Part shown: in pieces, positions 1 through 11,500 of the stretch
Layout of the letters: each line of letters starts with the position of its first letter
Position numbering within the stretch: position 1 is the first letter of the stretch
NCBI RefSeq assembly: GCF_024362695.1
Contig: NC_065422.1
Span: 5,393,534-5,457,533, forward strand
Direction: 5' to 3'
Origin: Pectinophora gossypiella
Taxonomy: Eukaryota; Arthropoda; Insecta; Lepidoptera; Gelechiidae
DNA: 64,000 nt
The notes under the pieces: generated by a model
Seen by the model: the letters and a program-made list of their open reading frames with translations, nothing else
Database searches by the model: none
What the model was told of the DNA's origin: nothing
Translations under genes and position numbers: made by a program

Positions 1-30
1 CCTCCCCTCAATCAACCGGAGGGGGTACAC
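1..30 (-). mobile_element. end of a SINE, family A2, cut by the window edge
   Basis: CCTCCCCTCAATCAACCGGA is the reverse complement of the tail segment at 676-700. Confidence 0.55.
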
Positions 31-84
31 GCTAATACTGCTTAGCAAAAAACTGCTTATGGTTGGAAGACAAAAAAATATCAT

Positions 85-155
85 CATCATCATCAACCAG
101 AAATCGTCCACTGCTGGACGTAGGTCTCCCTCAAGTGTCAGTCGGTCCACAATTA
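85..155 (-). repeat. 3' tail of a non-LTR-type element
   Basis: ATCATCATCATCATCAACC followed by CCACTGCTGGACGTAGGTC is, in reverse, a GCAGTGG...(GATGAT)n retroelement end, similar in style to the family C SINE tails. Confidence 0.4.
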
Positions 156-292
156 TTATTATACCTAGTTGTATTAGTGAAATGTATGATGGATTGAAAA
201 ATAGTCCCAAAAATAAGATACCATAACAACATTTTGTCTTGTTTTCTTTTTAAATAAATGATAGATCCAATTTTATATTCCTTATTTCAACA

Positions 293-425
293 AGGGACTT
301 TCCAGACTATGTATTTTCCCCAAAAAAATATAGATGGCAGTGTTCAGATTTAATGTGATAATTACCTAGTTTCTCATTGTTTGGGGTACATAATTATTCA
401 AAAATATAATGTAATGGCAGAGAAA
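293..425 (-). mobile_element. MITE family M1 (CGCCATCTAT family)
   Basis: Reverse copy of the element seen at 14968, 19480 and 37165: ATGTATTTTCC, ATAGATGGC, GATAATTACCTA and TAATGTAATGGCAGA appear in the same order on the opposite strand. Confidence 0.65.
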
Positions 426-474
426 TATAAATATAATTGTTGCTTTTATATTTGGATCAGATATGTATAGACTT

Positions 475-732
475 GAGATTTGTCGAAATCACTTTGTGAG
501 ACTGTCCTTTGTTTGGTAAGGACTTTTCAGGCTTGAATCACCTGATTGTCCGAAAAAGTAAGATGATTCCGTGCTTCGGAGGGCACGTTAAGCCGTTGGT
601 CCCGGCTATTAGCCGTAAAAACACCTCCACCAACCCGCAGTGGAGCAGCGTGGTGGAGTATGCTCCATACCCCCTCCGGTTGATTGAGGGGAGGCCTGTG
701 CCCAGCAGTGGGACGTATATAGGCAGTTTATG
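475..732 (+). mobile_element. 5'-truncated SINE, family A2, with 13-bp target duplication
   Basis: Identical in plan to 22158-22487 but begins at TGTCGAAATCACTTTGTGAG, lacking the tRNA-like head. TATGTATAGACTT flanks it at 462-474 and 733-745. The open frame inside it is a by-product. Confidence 0.85.
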
Positions 733-984
733 TATGTATAGACTTATAAAAAATAAAAACTGTTTATTTCGGACAAAGTCCATAGAATGTTAGTATACAA
801 ACGACTTATAAACTAGTGTTAGTAAGACATTATTTGGGCGATCATAAAAACAAACTTATAAAGTGTGAAGCTCCATCCACCTTTTTAGAAGGGGGGAGTC
901 CCACATAACATCTTCAGGATACTGTTGGGGCTGGCTACCTATGTTGCTACGTATATTGCTTCCCTTTACTTTGATCAGAATATA

Positions 985-1025
985 ATTGGAGGAAGATGCG
1001 TTGTGCCTGGGTGTAATAACAAGGT
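985..1025 (+). pseudogene. possible THAP zinc-finger fragment
   Basis: Reads GGRCVVPGCNNK, resembling the CxxxGC opening of THAP domains, which occur in P-element-like transposases. Only about 13 residues, so weak. Confidence 0.25.
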
Positions 1026-1101
1026 TTTAGATATAAACATTTATATCTAAAAACAAAGATAAAAGATGCATATTATGTCTGTTATCCATGAAATTAGAAG
1101 G

Positions 1102-1318
1102 TTAAACAAAGGCAATTCTGTCCAGTGATCCATATACGGGCCATGGCGGACTGGCTCCATACGTCCGTGACCCATACATGGGTCACTAAGAAACAACCAG
1201 GTACGCACTAAGGGCGAGTGCTCCACTTGGATCCCGGGAAACTTAGCAAAGGTTGAAGTAATATGCGGGACTTACAAGGAAGTCAAAACATTTTGTATGG
1301 GGACTGTCAACGTGTTAA
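1102..1318 (+). mobile_element. piggyBac-like MITE, short copy
   Basis: TTAA at both ends (1102-1105, 1315-1318), right terminus GGACTGTCAACGTG, and an interior shared with 16322-16705 (CCATACGTCCGTGACCCATA). The left terminal repeat is degenerate. Confidence 0.7.
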
Positions 1319-1319
1319 G

Positions 1320-3286
1320 GAACATAGCCTGGAAATTCCCTTGATTATTTATGTTCTGTGTACTGTAAGTCTATATGTACAGTTTGTTCTAATATTAAAT
1401 TCATCCCGCATATCAGGTGCGGTATTTCGACAGTCCTATATTATTATGTCTGTGTTTGTAATTGGATTACAGATTAAAAATACCTAAACAAAGACTTATG
1501 AAACAGATGTTTAACACTTAACCTATTGGAGCTTGCAGAGATAAAGAAACTAGTTAATTAGAACAAAGAAGTAAGTAAATACAAAGAAACGAACTAACCT
1601 TGATCCACTAGGCATAGCCTGAGGAGCAGTTCGCGCGTTTCCATCCTTTTCAGACCCCTGAGGGCTTGAACCACTAGGTCCCTCACGTTCAGACATCTCC
1701 AAAGCTCACTTCAGAATATACAGAATAACACAAAACCTTAACCCCTTCAACCCATATAAGGCAGCAGACCTAAAGGCACGATGTTGAAAACCATATAATC
1801 ATTTCACAAAATAACTTTGAGTCATAACATAACCTAACTTTCACAACAAGAATATTCAAACAAACTGCTACGCTTACTATGAACTAATTGAGATATTAAC
1901 ATTAAGTCTCGCATTAAAATTGTGGTTATTTTTACAATATTATTCCTTTATTTATCGTTTATTTCACAGCTGTTTTCATTATTACACTTGTCAATTTTGC
2001 GGAACGTCAAATAGTTGTACTTGTTTCAAACCTGCGACAGTTATGACTATTACATTTAAGCCAAACAGCCATTTGGAGATGAAATTTCTAGATACGTTTT
2101 TATTAAAAGAATTTACAAAGCAAAGCACTGCAAGTCAAATTCATACTAATATTATAAATGCTAAAGTAATTGTCTTTTACCTTTTTACTGTAATTTTTAC
2201 GCATAAACGCCTGCCCTGATTTGAATGAAAATTTGCACCCAGAATAATTCGCAATAACCCCATACAACCGAAATACTAACTTACACAGGTATTAGTGGTA
2301 AATAAAAAATGAATAGCTCATTGGATAAAAAATAATAATAAGTCCCGCAAATAATTAGATAATTTGGTAAATACGTGCCTAATCGTATAATCTTTGCATC
2401 AGTTACATAATATCTATGGAGATATTACCCATGGGGGTATACTTTATAAATCTAAGTTTAAAATAAACTTAAAACCAAATGACTTTCTCTAAAGGCAGAC
2501 GGCATAACAGCGTTCTTGGCAAAAATTAAAGAAGTCTTCAGGCAATCTAAGTTGTTCCCAGATAGAGCTAGCAACTCATTTACCTACGCAAACCATGGCC
2601 TTCCAGCGAATTGCTTTTTCTCAACTACCTGCCTTCGTTTTAAACTTAATATTTATCTTTGCTTTGCGCTATTTGCGCGCTGTGTCGACCTAATGGGATC
2701 TTGACTGGTGCTTGTGGCTTTAGAAGACTGCAATTTCAGAGATAATGATTACTAACTATCACTAAGTTCTTAATTAGGTACTACCTATAATAATTAGGAA
2801 TTATTCAATTATTCAGCAAACATTTATAATTAGGTATTAAGTATAGGTACTACTTACCTACTACCTTCTTAGCCCAAAATCACGCTTGTAATTCTTATCT
2901 AAATGGCGAGTCACAAAACTTCACAAAGTGGAATCATCTTGTACGCTAGAAATATTAAATTAATATTTTCGAAAGTAAATATTTTTCATCCCATATTTTT
3001 ACCAAGAAGTATTTATTAAATTAATAATTATTATTTTTTACCTACTGAAACATACTGGCTGTAACATGCGAAAAAAATATGGTAGAGCCATTTGTCTAAA
3101 TTAAAAAGTTGTCAATTTTATTTTTTTATGTTTAAAAGGCCTCATATTTAATTTTTTTCAGCAAAATCAGCCAACTATTAACCGTACATAAAAAATATTA
3201 AAAAGTTCCTAAATAAATCTCTTTGCTGATACAAATTACGTTAAAGAAAAACAATAATATCGCGTAGCGTCAATGTTCCGTCGCAT
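1320..3286. other. no gene recognised
   Basis: AT-rich sequence with only short chance frames. No splice-consistent coding signal or familiar repeat was found by eye. Confidence 0.5.
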
Positions 3287-3403
3287 TATAGTCCGGCAAT
3301 CTCGTGCGCGACCCTCCTGCTACCCGCTGACATCTTAGCTACCCCGTCCCCGCCACCGTCTGTCGCCCCGCAGGAGGGTCGCGCACGAGATTGCCGGACT
3401 ATA
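3287..3403. repeat. perfect 34-bp inverted repeat, GC-rich hairpin
   Basis: Arms 3287-3320 and 3370-3403 are exact reverse complements, beginning TATAGTCCGGCAATCTCGTG, around a 49-base GC-rich loop. Very GC-rich compared with its surroundings. May be a small foldback transposon or a structured RNA. Confidence 0.9.
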
Positions 3404-3419
3404 GTACGGTTTTGATTTG

Positions 3420-4930
3420 AACTAGTAGTATTTTAACAACGCAATATACATTACATTTACCCTTTATATTATACATTTATATCAGAAAATCGATAGTAGG
3501 CACCATAGATCACCGAAACAAGTCAATTAATTATCTTTTATACCTTACTAGCGGTAGGTTCTCGTATCAAACATCGTTACAGTATTAAACAGGTTTAACA
3601 CGACGACCCTCCTCCTCTATAAACCAAAAACAAAACGTTCTTTTGATTTAAAAAGACTTCCTTCTCAAGTTTTAAACTTAAGACCTGGCCGAAGTATTAA
3701 GTAAGCTAAGCTGGAGCACGCTGGAGCAAGTTACAGCTCCCAGCTGCCAATTCTAAGCTTTACTTCGCGGCAAATCTTTTCATTTTTAATGAACGCCGCA
3801 ACTCTTTGTTAAAGACTCGAAGAAAACTGTTTCTCAAAGCTTTGAAGGAACATTTAAAGTTATTTTGCTTGTGTTTCTAATTATTTCTCGGCAGCATTCT
3901 TGTGGGAGCTAAGTATTTTCGTGTATTCAACGCTATAGTGTTTTTCTAGAAATTGATGTGTTTTAGATGGCCGTTAATTGACACACTTTGATGCGTATTT
4001 TGACACATTTTTATTGGAAATGTGTGATGTACTTACTATGTTCTTGTGTTATATTACCACAGATTATATTATTATACCTAGCGACCGCCATTCGACTACT
4101 CTTAGGTCACATGAAGGTCAAATTTTTGCTAAAAATAAACATTATCAGGCGGCTAATTTGAGAGCTAAAAACCGAAAAATATTATTTTTATTTATTTAAG
4201 GAAATCTTTTTTCCTCACATAGGTACCCAATAACGTACTAACACCTAAGGAATATTTGAAATAACACAAAATATTTTAGATTCTATTAGTTCCCTTTTAT
4301 AACAAGCAAAAACAAAAAATAAATACATTTTTTTATTGTAGGTAATTTAATTCGGAAACACGAAACTATAAATATAAAAATCCAGTGAAATGCTCTCAAC
4401 AAAAATCCATTCGCTTCCAAACATTGACTATCGGAAACAAAAACAACACCCAGGGAAGGGTTTAAACAAAACAAAACTGTGTAACGCTATCCGCACACAT
4501 TGTCCCGCAGTTAACAAAGTGTTAACTTTGGTAAATATTGCAAAATCGGGATTTAAAGTTAAATTAACACGGAGTGGACGCTGGCCGATCACTGCGTTGC
4601 TACGGCAAGTCTATATAAATTTTGGTCGCATTATTTATTTCCACTAAGTATTCGACTTTGACTTTCACCGTGTGGAAAGACATGGATGGCCGCGAATTGC
4701 GCTTCTCTTATCACTTTTGTAATTGTTTTTAGTGTTGCGTTTATATGCGCAATAAAGCGTTATTGTATTGTATTGTATTTTTAAATACTTACCTTTAATT
4801 GTATAAGTTATGTACGCCGTAATTGTCATATATATATATTAGTCACAATACCGTAACCTTCTAAATGTAAAAATGTTTTAAAGTATGTGATGTGGCTGTA
4901 CTTTATAAATAAATAAGTGGGCTAGTAATA
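3420..4930. other. no gene recognised
   Basis: AT-rich. A retroelement-like end, AATAAAGCGTTATTGTATTG with TTGTA repeats, sits at about 4748-4780; nothing else recognised. Confidence 0.45.
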
Positions 4931-4984
4931 ATAATTCGACTACATAAGTTTAAATTCATGTTTGGATCATAAATTTAATAATAA

Positions 4985-5105
4985 TGTCAAGTAACCAGCG
5001 GTTATATATTGCAGCGGATATTGCAATTTGACATTTGCGCATAAAAAAGTAAGTGCGCAATGCAAGCAAATGTCAAATAGCAATATTGCTTTTTGCAACA
5101 ACACT
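4985..5105. mobile_element. partial MITE, family M5
   Basis: GCAATTTGACATTTGCGCAT and its inverted partner GCAAATGTCAAAT surround AAGTAAGTGCGCAATGC, as in the complete copy at 55687-55819. Confidence 0.6.
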
Positions 5106-5282
5106 AGTTCTTCTGGCGATATATACTCGAGGACCGACGAGTAGATGCGTAGATAGATAATGTTGTCAAGCAAAAATTCCGCGCAACATACTCTCAACAT
5201 GCATCTTTGAACATGTTGCGCAACAATGTCGATGTTGCGCGCCAAAAGTTGCCAAGCGGAAGCGCGGTTTTAGTATTGTCTT

Positions 5283-5610
5283 ACTAACGGCCTCTGTGGT
5301 CCAGTGGTTGAGCGTTGGACTCACGATCCGGAGGCCCCGGGTTCGAAACCCAGTGGGGACATATCACAAAAATCACTTTGTGATCCCTAGTTTGGTTAGG
5401 ACATTACAGACTGATCACCTGATCGTCCGAAAGTAAGATGACCCGTGCTTCGGAAGGCACGTTAAGCCGTTGGTCCCGGCTAAACTATTTACTGATGTGA
5501 GAAATCGTTACACGAGCCATGTCAGGGGTCTTTGACGGCTCAATCATAACCCTGACACCAGGGTTGATGAGGCTGGTATTCTACCTCACAACCCACACGA
5601 TAGAAGAAGA
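5283..5610 (+). mobile_element. full-length tRNA-derived SINE, family A
   Basis: A-box-like GTGGTCCAGTGGTTGAGCG and B-box GGTTCGAAACC in the head, core CGTGCTTCGG...CCGTTGGTCCCGG, then the CCCTGACACCAGGGTTGATG tail and GAAGAAGA end. AGTATTGTCTT flanks it (5272-5282, 5611-5621). Transcribed by Pol III if at all and mobilised by a LINE. Confidence 0.9.
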
Positions 5611-5624
5611 AGTATTGTCTTGCG

Positions 5625-6270
5625 TTGTCGACTTCTCGTACATAAACAAAAATCAAAATCTAGCAAGGACAAACCGTAGGTTGGCCACTCCGATAGCTCT
5701 AGTATCGTATGTTTTAATCTGTTAAAATAATTTAAAGTTTAAATCCCGAGCTCAGTGTAATTTGTCCCCAATACTGTGTTTGTTTTGTAAATAGCTGTAA
5801 ATAGGATAATAGTATGTAGGCAGTGGGGAAACATTATTGCTGACAATTTTATTATTTAATCTGTGATATTAGGTAAACATGTACAACACACACACATATA
5901 CGCATACACGCACATGTTTCAAGAAAACACTGTAATTGGGTGACTTTATCGACTATTTATTAATTTCCATCGTAATTCTTTCCACAACCAATGTCTCCTA
6001 GTAAAGCCGGGGAACCAATCCAACCCCGTTCTTCATTTGTTTCGTTTGCCGCGTAATTCTCACTTCCGTTCCCGCCTTTTCTGTTTACTTACTTTTCATA
6101 TTAATTAATTAGTTGTATTTTCAATTATAAATAATGTATATTAATTCTATTTTTTAAATAATATTGTGGATTTATTTCTTTCTCTCCTAATAGGAATTTA
6201 TTTATTGAATAAACAGGTCACAATTTTATTATAATAATACAATTTGTCTACAATTTTTCTATTTTATAAT
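5625..6270. other. no gene recognised
   Basis: AT-rich, with a short CA/CG-type microsatellite near 5888-5915. Confidence 0.45.
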
Positions 6271-6274
6271 ATTT

Positions 6275-6443
6275 TAAATCATTAGAATACTTTTAAATTA
6301 TAGGTCCATTTGCTTGGACAATAAAATTGCAGGTAAATTAATAGTCCATATAAATTCCATCGTTTCGCAACTTTTAACTGTAATCTAGTTAATATTCATG
6401 TTAGATATTGAGATATCTACTTGCAGATAATGAAACATTTTTT
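6275..6443 (+). repeat. 169-bp direct repeat, left copy
   Basis: Begins TAAATCATTAGAATACTTTT and differs from 7021-7189 at about one base (AATATTC versus AATGTTC). Confidence 0.9.
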
Positions 6444-6879
6444 TTCTACTCCTCTACTTTAATCTGGCATTTAAATAACCAAAAAGTCTAATATAAGTAC
6501 ATACATAATTAAACTCTTTGAAAAAGTGTACGCTCTATGGCCTATAAAAGCATTGTTTACAAAGTGTAACTGTACTATAATGTCGCCAAAAAAGCATTGT
6601 TGTTGTTTTTTTTTGACCTGGAAACTGGCACCTTTACTTTGTTTGGTGCCATAGATATACTATAAAAAAAAAGTATACATTTGCCGCCATTTTCCCGCGC
6701 GTTGGAAAATAAATTGGACAAAATACCGATCTACATATCAACACTGCAGTAAAACCTACCAATGTACCCAATATTACCATATCACACAATACCATTCAAA
6801 ATTTACATCTTCATTTTTATAAATAAAATTTTTCTTTGTATAATTTTTGTTTCATTTAAAATTACGTCGTCGTAGAAAA

Positions 6880-7018
6880 AGTATTGTATGCAACGTTGTA
6901 TAACTAGGTCAAAAAATGCTCGTGGCGTCTCTTATTGCGATGTTCGCCAAGGCTCACATCGCAACTCACGCCACTCGCATTTTTTGACCCTTCTTATACA
7001 ACTGTTGCATAAAATACT
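6880..7018. mobile_element. palindromic MITE-like element (M8)
   Basis: GCAACGTTGTATAACTAGGTC and TCAAAAAATGC on the left mirror GCATTTTTTGACCCTTC and TTATACAACTGTTGCAT on the right around a short centre. It sits directly before the right 169-bp repeat. Confidence 0.7.
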
Positions 7019-7020
7019 AT

Positions 7021-7189
7021 TAAATCATTAGAATACTTTTAAATTATAGGTCCATTTGCTTGGACAATAAAATTGCAGGTAAATTAATAGTCCATATAAA
7101 TTCCATCGTTTCGCAACTTTTAACTGTAATCTAGTTAATGTTCATGTTAGATATTGAGATATCTACTTGCAGATAATGAAACATTTTTT
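7021..7189 (+). repeat. 169-bp direct repeat, right copy
   Basis: Near-identical to 6275-6443 with 577 bp between them. No TG...CA ends, so an LTR pair is not clear. Confidence 0.9.
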
Positions 7190-7275
7190 AAAATATGCAT
7201 GATCATGCATGACACATGCACATGCAGATGTACGTCACTTTACAATTTAACATAGACCACTTTACGTATAATAGA

Positions 7276-7610
7276 GGCAGTGGTAGCCCAGTTGGTATAA
7301 CGCTCACCTCTCACTTTGAGGTCGCAGGTTCAAATCCAACACAGGCCTAAACCAATGATTGTCGAATTCATGTTTGGATCATAAATTATTATATCACGTG
7401 CTCAGCGGTGAAGGAAAACATTGTGAGGAAACCCACAGGGAAAAGCATTTTCGGAAGTATGTGATAACCTTTATTGGGCTGGTTGTCCCTTCGCGGGTTG
7501 GAAGTTCAGACAGGCAGTCGCTTATGTAAAAAATCGGACCTGTCAAATCTTCAGGTTAGGTAAGCGGACCCTGTGAAAAACGGGATAATGCTAGAGAGTT
7601 GATGACTTCA
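7276..7610 (+). mobile_element. tRNA-derived SINE, family B
   Basis: Head GGCAGTGGTAGCCCAGTTGG with B box GGTTCAAATCC, then GTGAGGAAACCCACA, CTTCGCGGGTTGGAAG and the AACGGGATAATGCTAG end. Same family at 39319-39625 (reverse) and in parts at 24700 and 47535. Confidence 0.85.
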
Positions 7611-7639
7611 CGTGCAATAGAAGTTCCATAGGTAACAAT

Positions 7640-7765
7640 ACATAACAAATACTTTATTGCACACACATATTATACATAATACAAAACAAAAGAGAAATAG
7701 AAAGATTACAATAGGTGCCCTTATTGTTAAGTAGCAATTTCTTCCAGGCAACCAGAGCAGGCAGG
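7640..7765 (-). repeat. LINE 3' UTR fragment
   Basis: In reverse it ends TGTGCAATAAAGTATTTGTT; a close relative at 27198-27315 shares GTAGCAATTTCTTCCAGGCA. Confidence 0.6.
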
Positions 7766-7837
7766 TAAGTAGAAAAAAGTTACGCTTCAGATTCGGAACT
7801 GTACCCCGGAAGGTGGAGGCAGTGGTGTATACAGGGT

Positions 7838-7990
7838 GTTAGTAATATCGTAACGAAAACTTTGAGGGATAATTTAGACCATGATTCTGAGTTAATATCA
7901 AGTGGAATTTTTAGTCGGAATGGATCGTACAACGCTCAACCCCTGGACCACGGGAGTTGGCGGGGAGTAACCGTGACCTAGCTGTCGGAT
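7838..7990. mobile_element. half of an M2 MITE joined to a SINE head fragment
   Basis: GGGTGTTAGTAATATCGTAA through TCAAGTGGAATTTT is half an M2; from about 7920 GTACAACGCTCAACCCCTGG is a reversed family A SINE head. Confidence 0.6.
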
Positions 7991-8277
7991 AGGTAGGTGT
8001 AATAAGCCCTATTACAATCAAATCAAATCTCTTTTTCAAATCAAATTAAAATAAATATACTTTATCGCACAGAACTAAATTTCAACAATCAGACATAACA
8101 CATGAATACAGTACAAAAAAACAAACATTTACAAATAACTTGGCTGCGGGATGGTGCAATAAAAAATTAATACCTAAAAGTAAAACTAAAGTTATTATAA
8201 TAAATACTCTATACTGTAGATATTCTGTTCTATGGCTCCTGACACACTTATCAGACAGTTTATCAGTGGTGTAATAT

Positions 8278-8548
8278 TTATGTCTCATTACATCTAAATG
8301 TAAAGAAAGGATTCCACCACGCCCTGAAGTTAGTATATGTAAAAGAACTAGGCAGCATATACGGTCGATTCAGTTGCTCACAGAGGGAGCAGGGATCTAG
8401 AATGTTCGCTGATTCAACAGTGTAGTGGTTCTTCCATCTGAAGAATTCATAGTATCGTGTCCCATCTTCCATGATGCCATTCATCATCTTTGCCAGAGTC
8501 GAAATGTTGTGTTTCCGCGCGTCTATGTAGGAGTTGTATGGCAGAAAC
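8278..8548 (-). CDS. terminal coding exon 4 of the four-exon fucosyltransferase
   Basis: The acceptor CCACAG is at 8550-8549. The exon completes the split Arg codon and gives RFLPYNSYIDARKH, then FFRWKNHY and a CSLCEQL cysteine pair, ending in TAA at 8280-8278. The second copy's last exon starts at the same codon position and phase. Confidence 0.88.
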
Positions 8549-11500
8549 CTGTGGACGATGTTTCTTTAGTTTTACAAAACGTTACGTAACATAGATTCAC
8601 GCCTGTATCTCCGAAGGGGTAGGCAGAGGTGTACACAGGGTGTAAGTGACGTCGTAACGAATACTGAGGGGGATGATTCAGACCATGATTCTGAGTTGAT
8701 ATCAAGTGGAATTTTCCGTCGGAAAATTCATGAATATGTTTGTTTTTTTTTTTAATTTTTTTAAAACTCAGAACCATGGTCTGAATTGTCACTCAAAGTT
8801 TTCGTTACGATGTCACTAACAACCTGTATTATAAATATTATTTTATACACACTCACTAACGCCAGTTATGTTCAAGTCCCGTGTAATAGGGGTGAGTCAT
8901 TCATTAATGGGGCAAAAATCGGTACAAAACGTATAATTATATATTACTCTGTCTGGAAGGTCTGTGACGTTCTTAGCAACCCTGGTGTCAGGGATATTAT
9001 CAAGCCGCCATAGGCCCCTGACATGGCTCATGTAACGACTATGTACTTGCCAGTAGTAGCGGAAACAAGCGGCTTAACGTGTATTCCGAAGCACGGAATG
9101 ATTTTATTTTTCAGTCAATCAAGTGATTTCAGCCTGCAAGTTTCAGACGATATAGTGACTAAGACTAAGAAGGGAATGTGAAGTTGATTTGGACACGTAG
9201 AGCGGATGAAGGATATTAGGATTACGAAAGCAGTATATCAAGCGAAGGTTGGTGGTAGGGCTGGCAGAGGAAGACCTAGAAGGATGCACATTGACCAAAT
9301 TGGAGATGTCCTCAGAAAAGGTTCAGTACGATTTACTCTGAACCGGCGTGCATGTATGAAACTATTGATGAACGTGGAGGAAGCAAGTGAAGTGTGTCAG
9401 GATCGTAGCAAATGGAACTCCATAATTTCTGCTTACTCCTTGTGAGTTTATGTATGTATTTATGTAAGTTTCAGTCTTAAAGTAAGATGATCCGTGCTTC
9501 GGAAGGGACGTTAAGCCGTTTTCCCGGTTACTACTTACTGATGTAGGTAAGTAGACACCAGGACACTAGGGTTGATAACCTCACAACCACACGATAGAAG
9601 AGTATAATCACCTGTCATACTTCGCCCCACCATAAACAATCGGCACTATATCGTTCTTATAAGCGGGCAGGACGACGTCTGTTATGAAATCCTCCGCTAT
9701 AGAATCTTCTAGAGCGAGGTAGAAGAAGTAAGTCTTCTTCAGTCGGAAGTTGCAGCTTTTCATTGATTTCCTCTTGCATTTGTATGGCCCGCATTGTCCG
9801 TAGACGTCCACAGTCAGATTGTATTTGGTTAATGCTTTCTGTAATAAGGCATTTTATTATAATAGGGTAGTTTCCGACTAGTCAAATCAGTTACTTTTTA
9901 CTAAACGTCAAAACACGAAATTACTTTGGAAAAGCAACTTATGACGTCATAGAAAAACGTGATAAAATGTCGCATTTATTTATTTATTTCTTCTTCTTTT
10001 CTTATTTACTTTTTCTTTTATTTCTTTTTCTTTATAGTGTGGAATTTTTAACCACCCCAGGATTCTTTATTCACTACCTCCCGCCCAGCATGATCGCAGT
10101 CAATACTAACCTGCAACTCTTCAATAAACTTCTCCCTGCGGCTTCTGGACTTGCATTTCTCCAGGAAAATCGCAGCTGCCTTCTGTCTGGCGTTGACAGT
10201 CATATGGTGCATCTGGGCTAAGTTCAATGACTTCATGTTGTGCTTGAACTGGAAGTTGTTGCCGAGCTCGATACCGTCCAGGTTGTAGACAGAGATGAAT
10301 CCGTAAGGTATAATTGAGTCGATCCTGTAAGAACAAATCAATTCTGCTTATACTCGACACAAATTTTCAGTTACCTACATGAGGCTCAGACCTTTGTCGG
10401 TTAAATAACAACCGTGACACCAGGGTAGATGTGGTTGGCGATCGGCCTCACAACACGAAAGAAGAAGAAGATCAGTTATCTCTATCGACCTAGTTACACA
10501 GAGGAGGAGATAATTTTCTAGCTGTGGAATGTATACTTTGTGACGTGCCTTATTGCAGGTTTGCCTCAGTTGGGATTAACTGCTTCGCCGGACAAATGGG
10601 GAGCGCGGAAAGCTCTTACCCAGTACAAAAGTTTTGGATAACAGGCCTGATGGTGCTCAGTTGGGAACGAACCGCGGATCAGGGCATCATCGTCTGGGGG
10701 GATTATATTTGGAATTAAAAGGCCCTAGTATGCTGATAGCGATAAGCGCTAAATGAGAGATATCGATAACCACGCCATGAGCTGATTGGCGGCCACACAG
10801 AATACCAGCGTCGTGCCTCGCGCCGCGGCTTATGCTGAGTGAGGCCTTTTTATAAAGGACACCACCACCATTGTTGACCAGTCCATACACTCAATTATAA
10901 TTTGTCTTAATGTTTACTGTCTATTTATTTACTTGTGTAAGTTGTTTTTTATTACGTGTTTTGATTGTAAGTTATCGCACATCTAGTTCTTTAAAGTCAT
11001 AAATGTAATTTTTTAAATTTTAGAGTAGAAGAGCGCTTTAACGATTTTTGTTTTGCCATATCTACGTTAATTACTAAGTTAACTCAATTTCAGATTTTTT
11101 GACAATTATGACTTAAGAACTAGATGTGTGTTATGTGTTATTCCGTGTTTTATTTTATATTTGTTACTGCGGTGTTTCTATACAATAAACGTTTCTTTCT
11201 TTCTTTCTCCTTTTTAATTAAGTATGTTTCATAATAAACGGACTTACCTGTAGGTCCAAGTCCAGTTAAAAAAATTGTCATAGACAGGGTCACAAACTGG
11301 GTAATTGTCAGCAGAGTCATTCGCTGCGAATATGAATTTCTGAGTTCTGCCTCTTTCTTTAGGAAGATCTTTCATCCCTTTACTCACTTCTTGAGCATTG
11401 AAGATTATTGCATCGAAGTATTTCATGTCTTCAAGTAAAGTTCTATTTTTAGTAAAGTAGCAGTTCCAATAATCGCATCTTCTATCTATTAGCTCAACCT

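Noticed and set aside
5288..5360. tRNA gene
   Set aside because: A and B boxes are present, but the sequence continues into a SINE body with target duplications and recurs many times.
6275..7189. LTR retrotransposon
   Set aside because: No TG...CA ends, primer-binding site or coding sequence; kept only as direct repeats.
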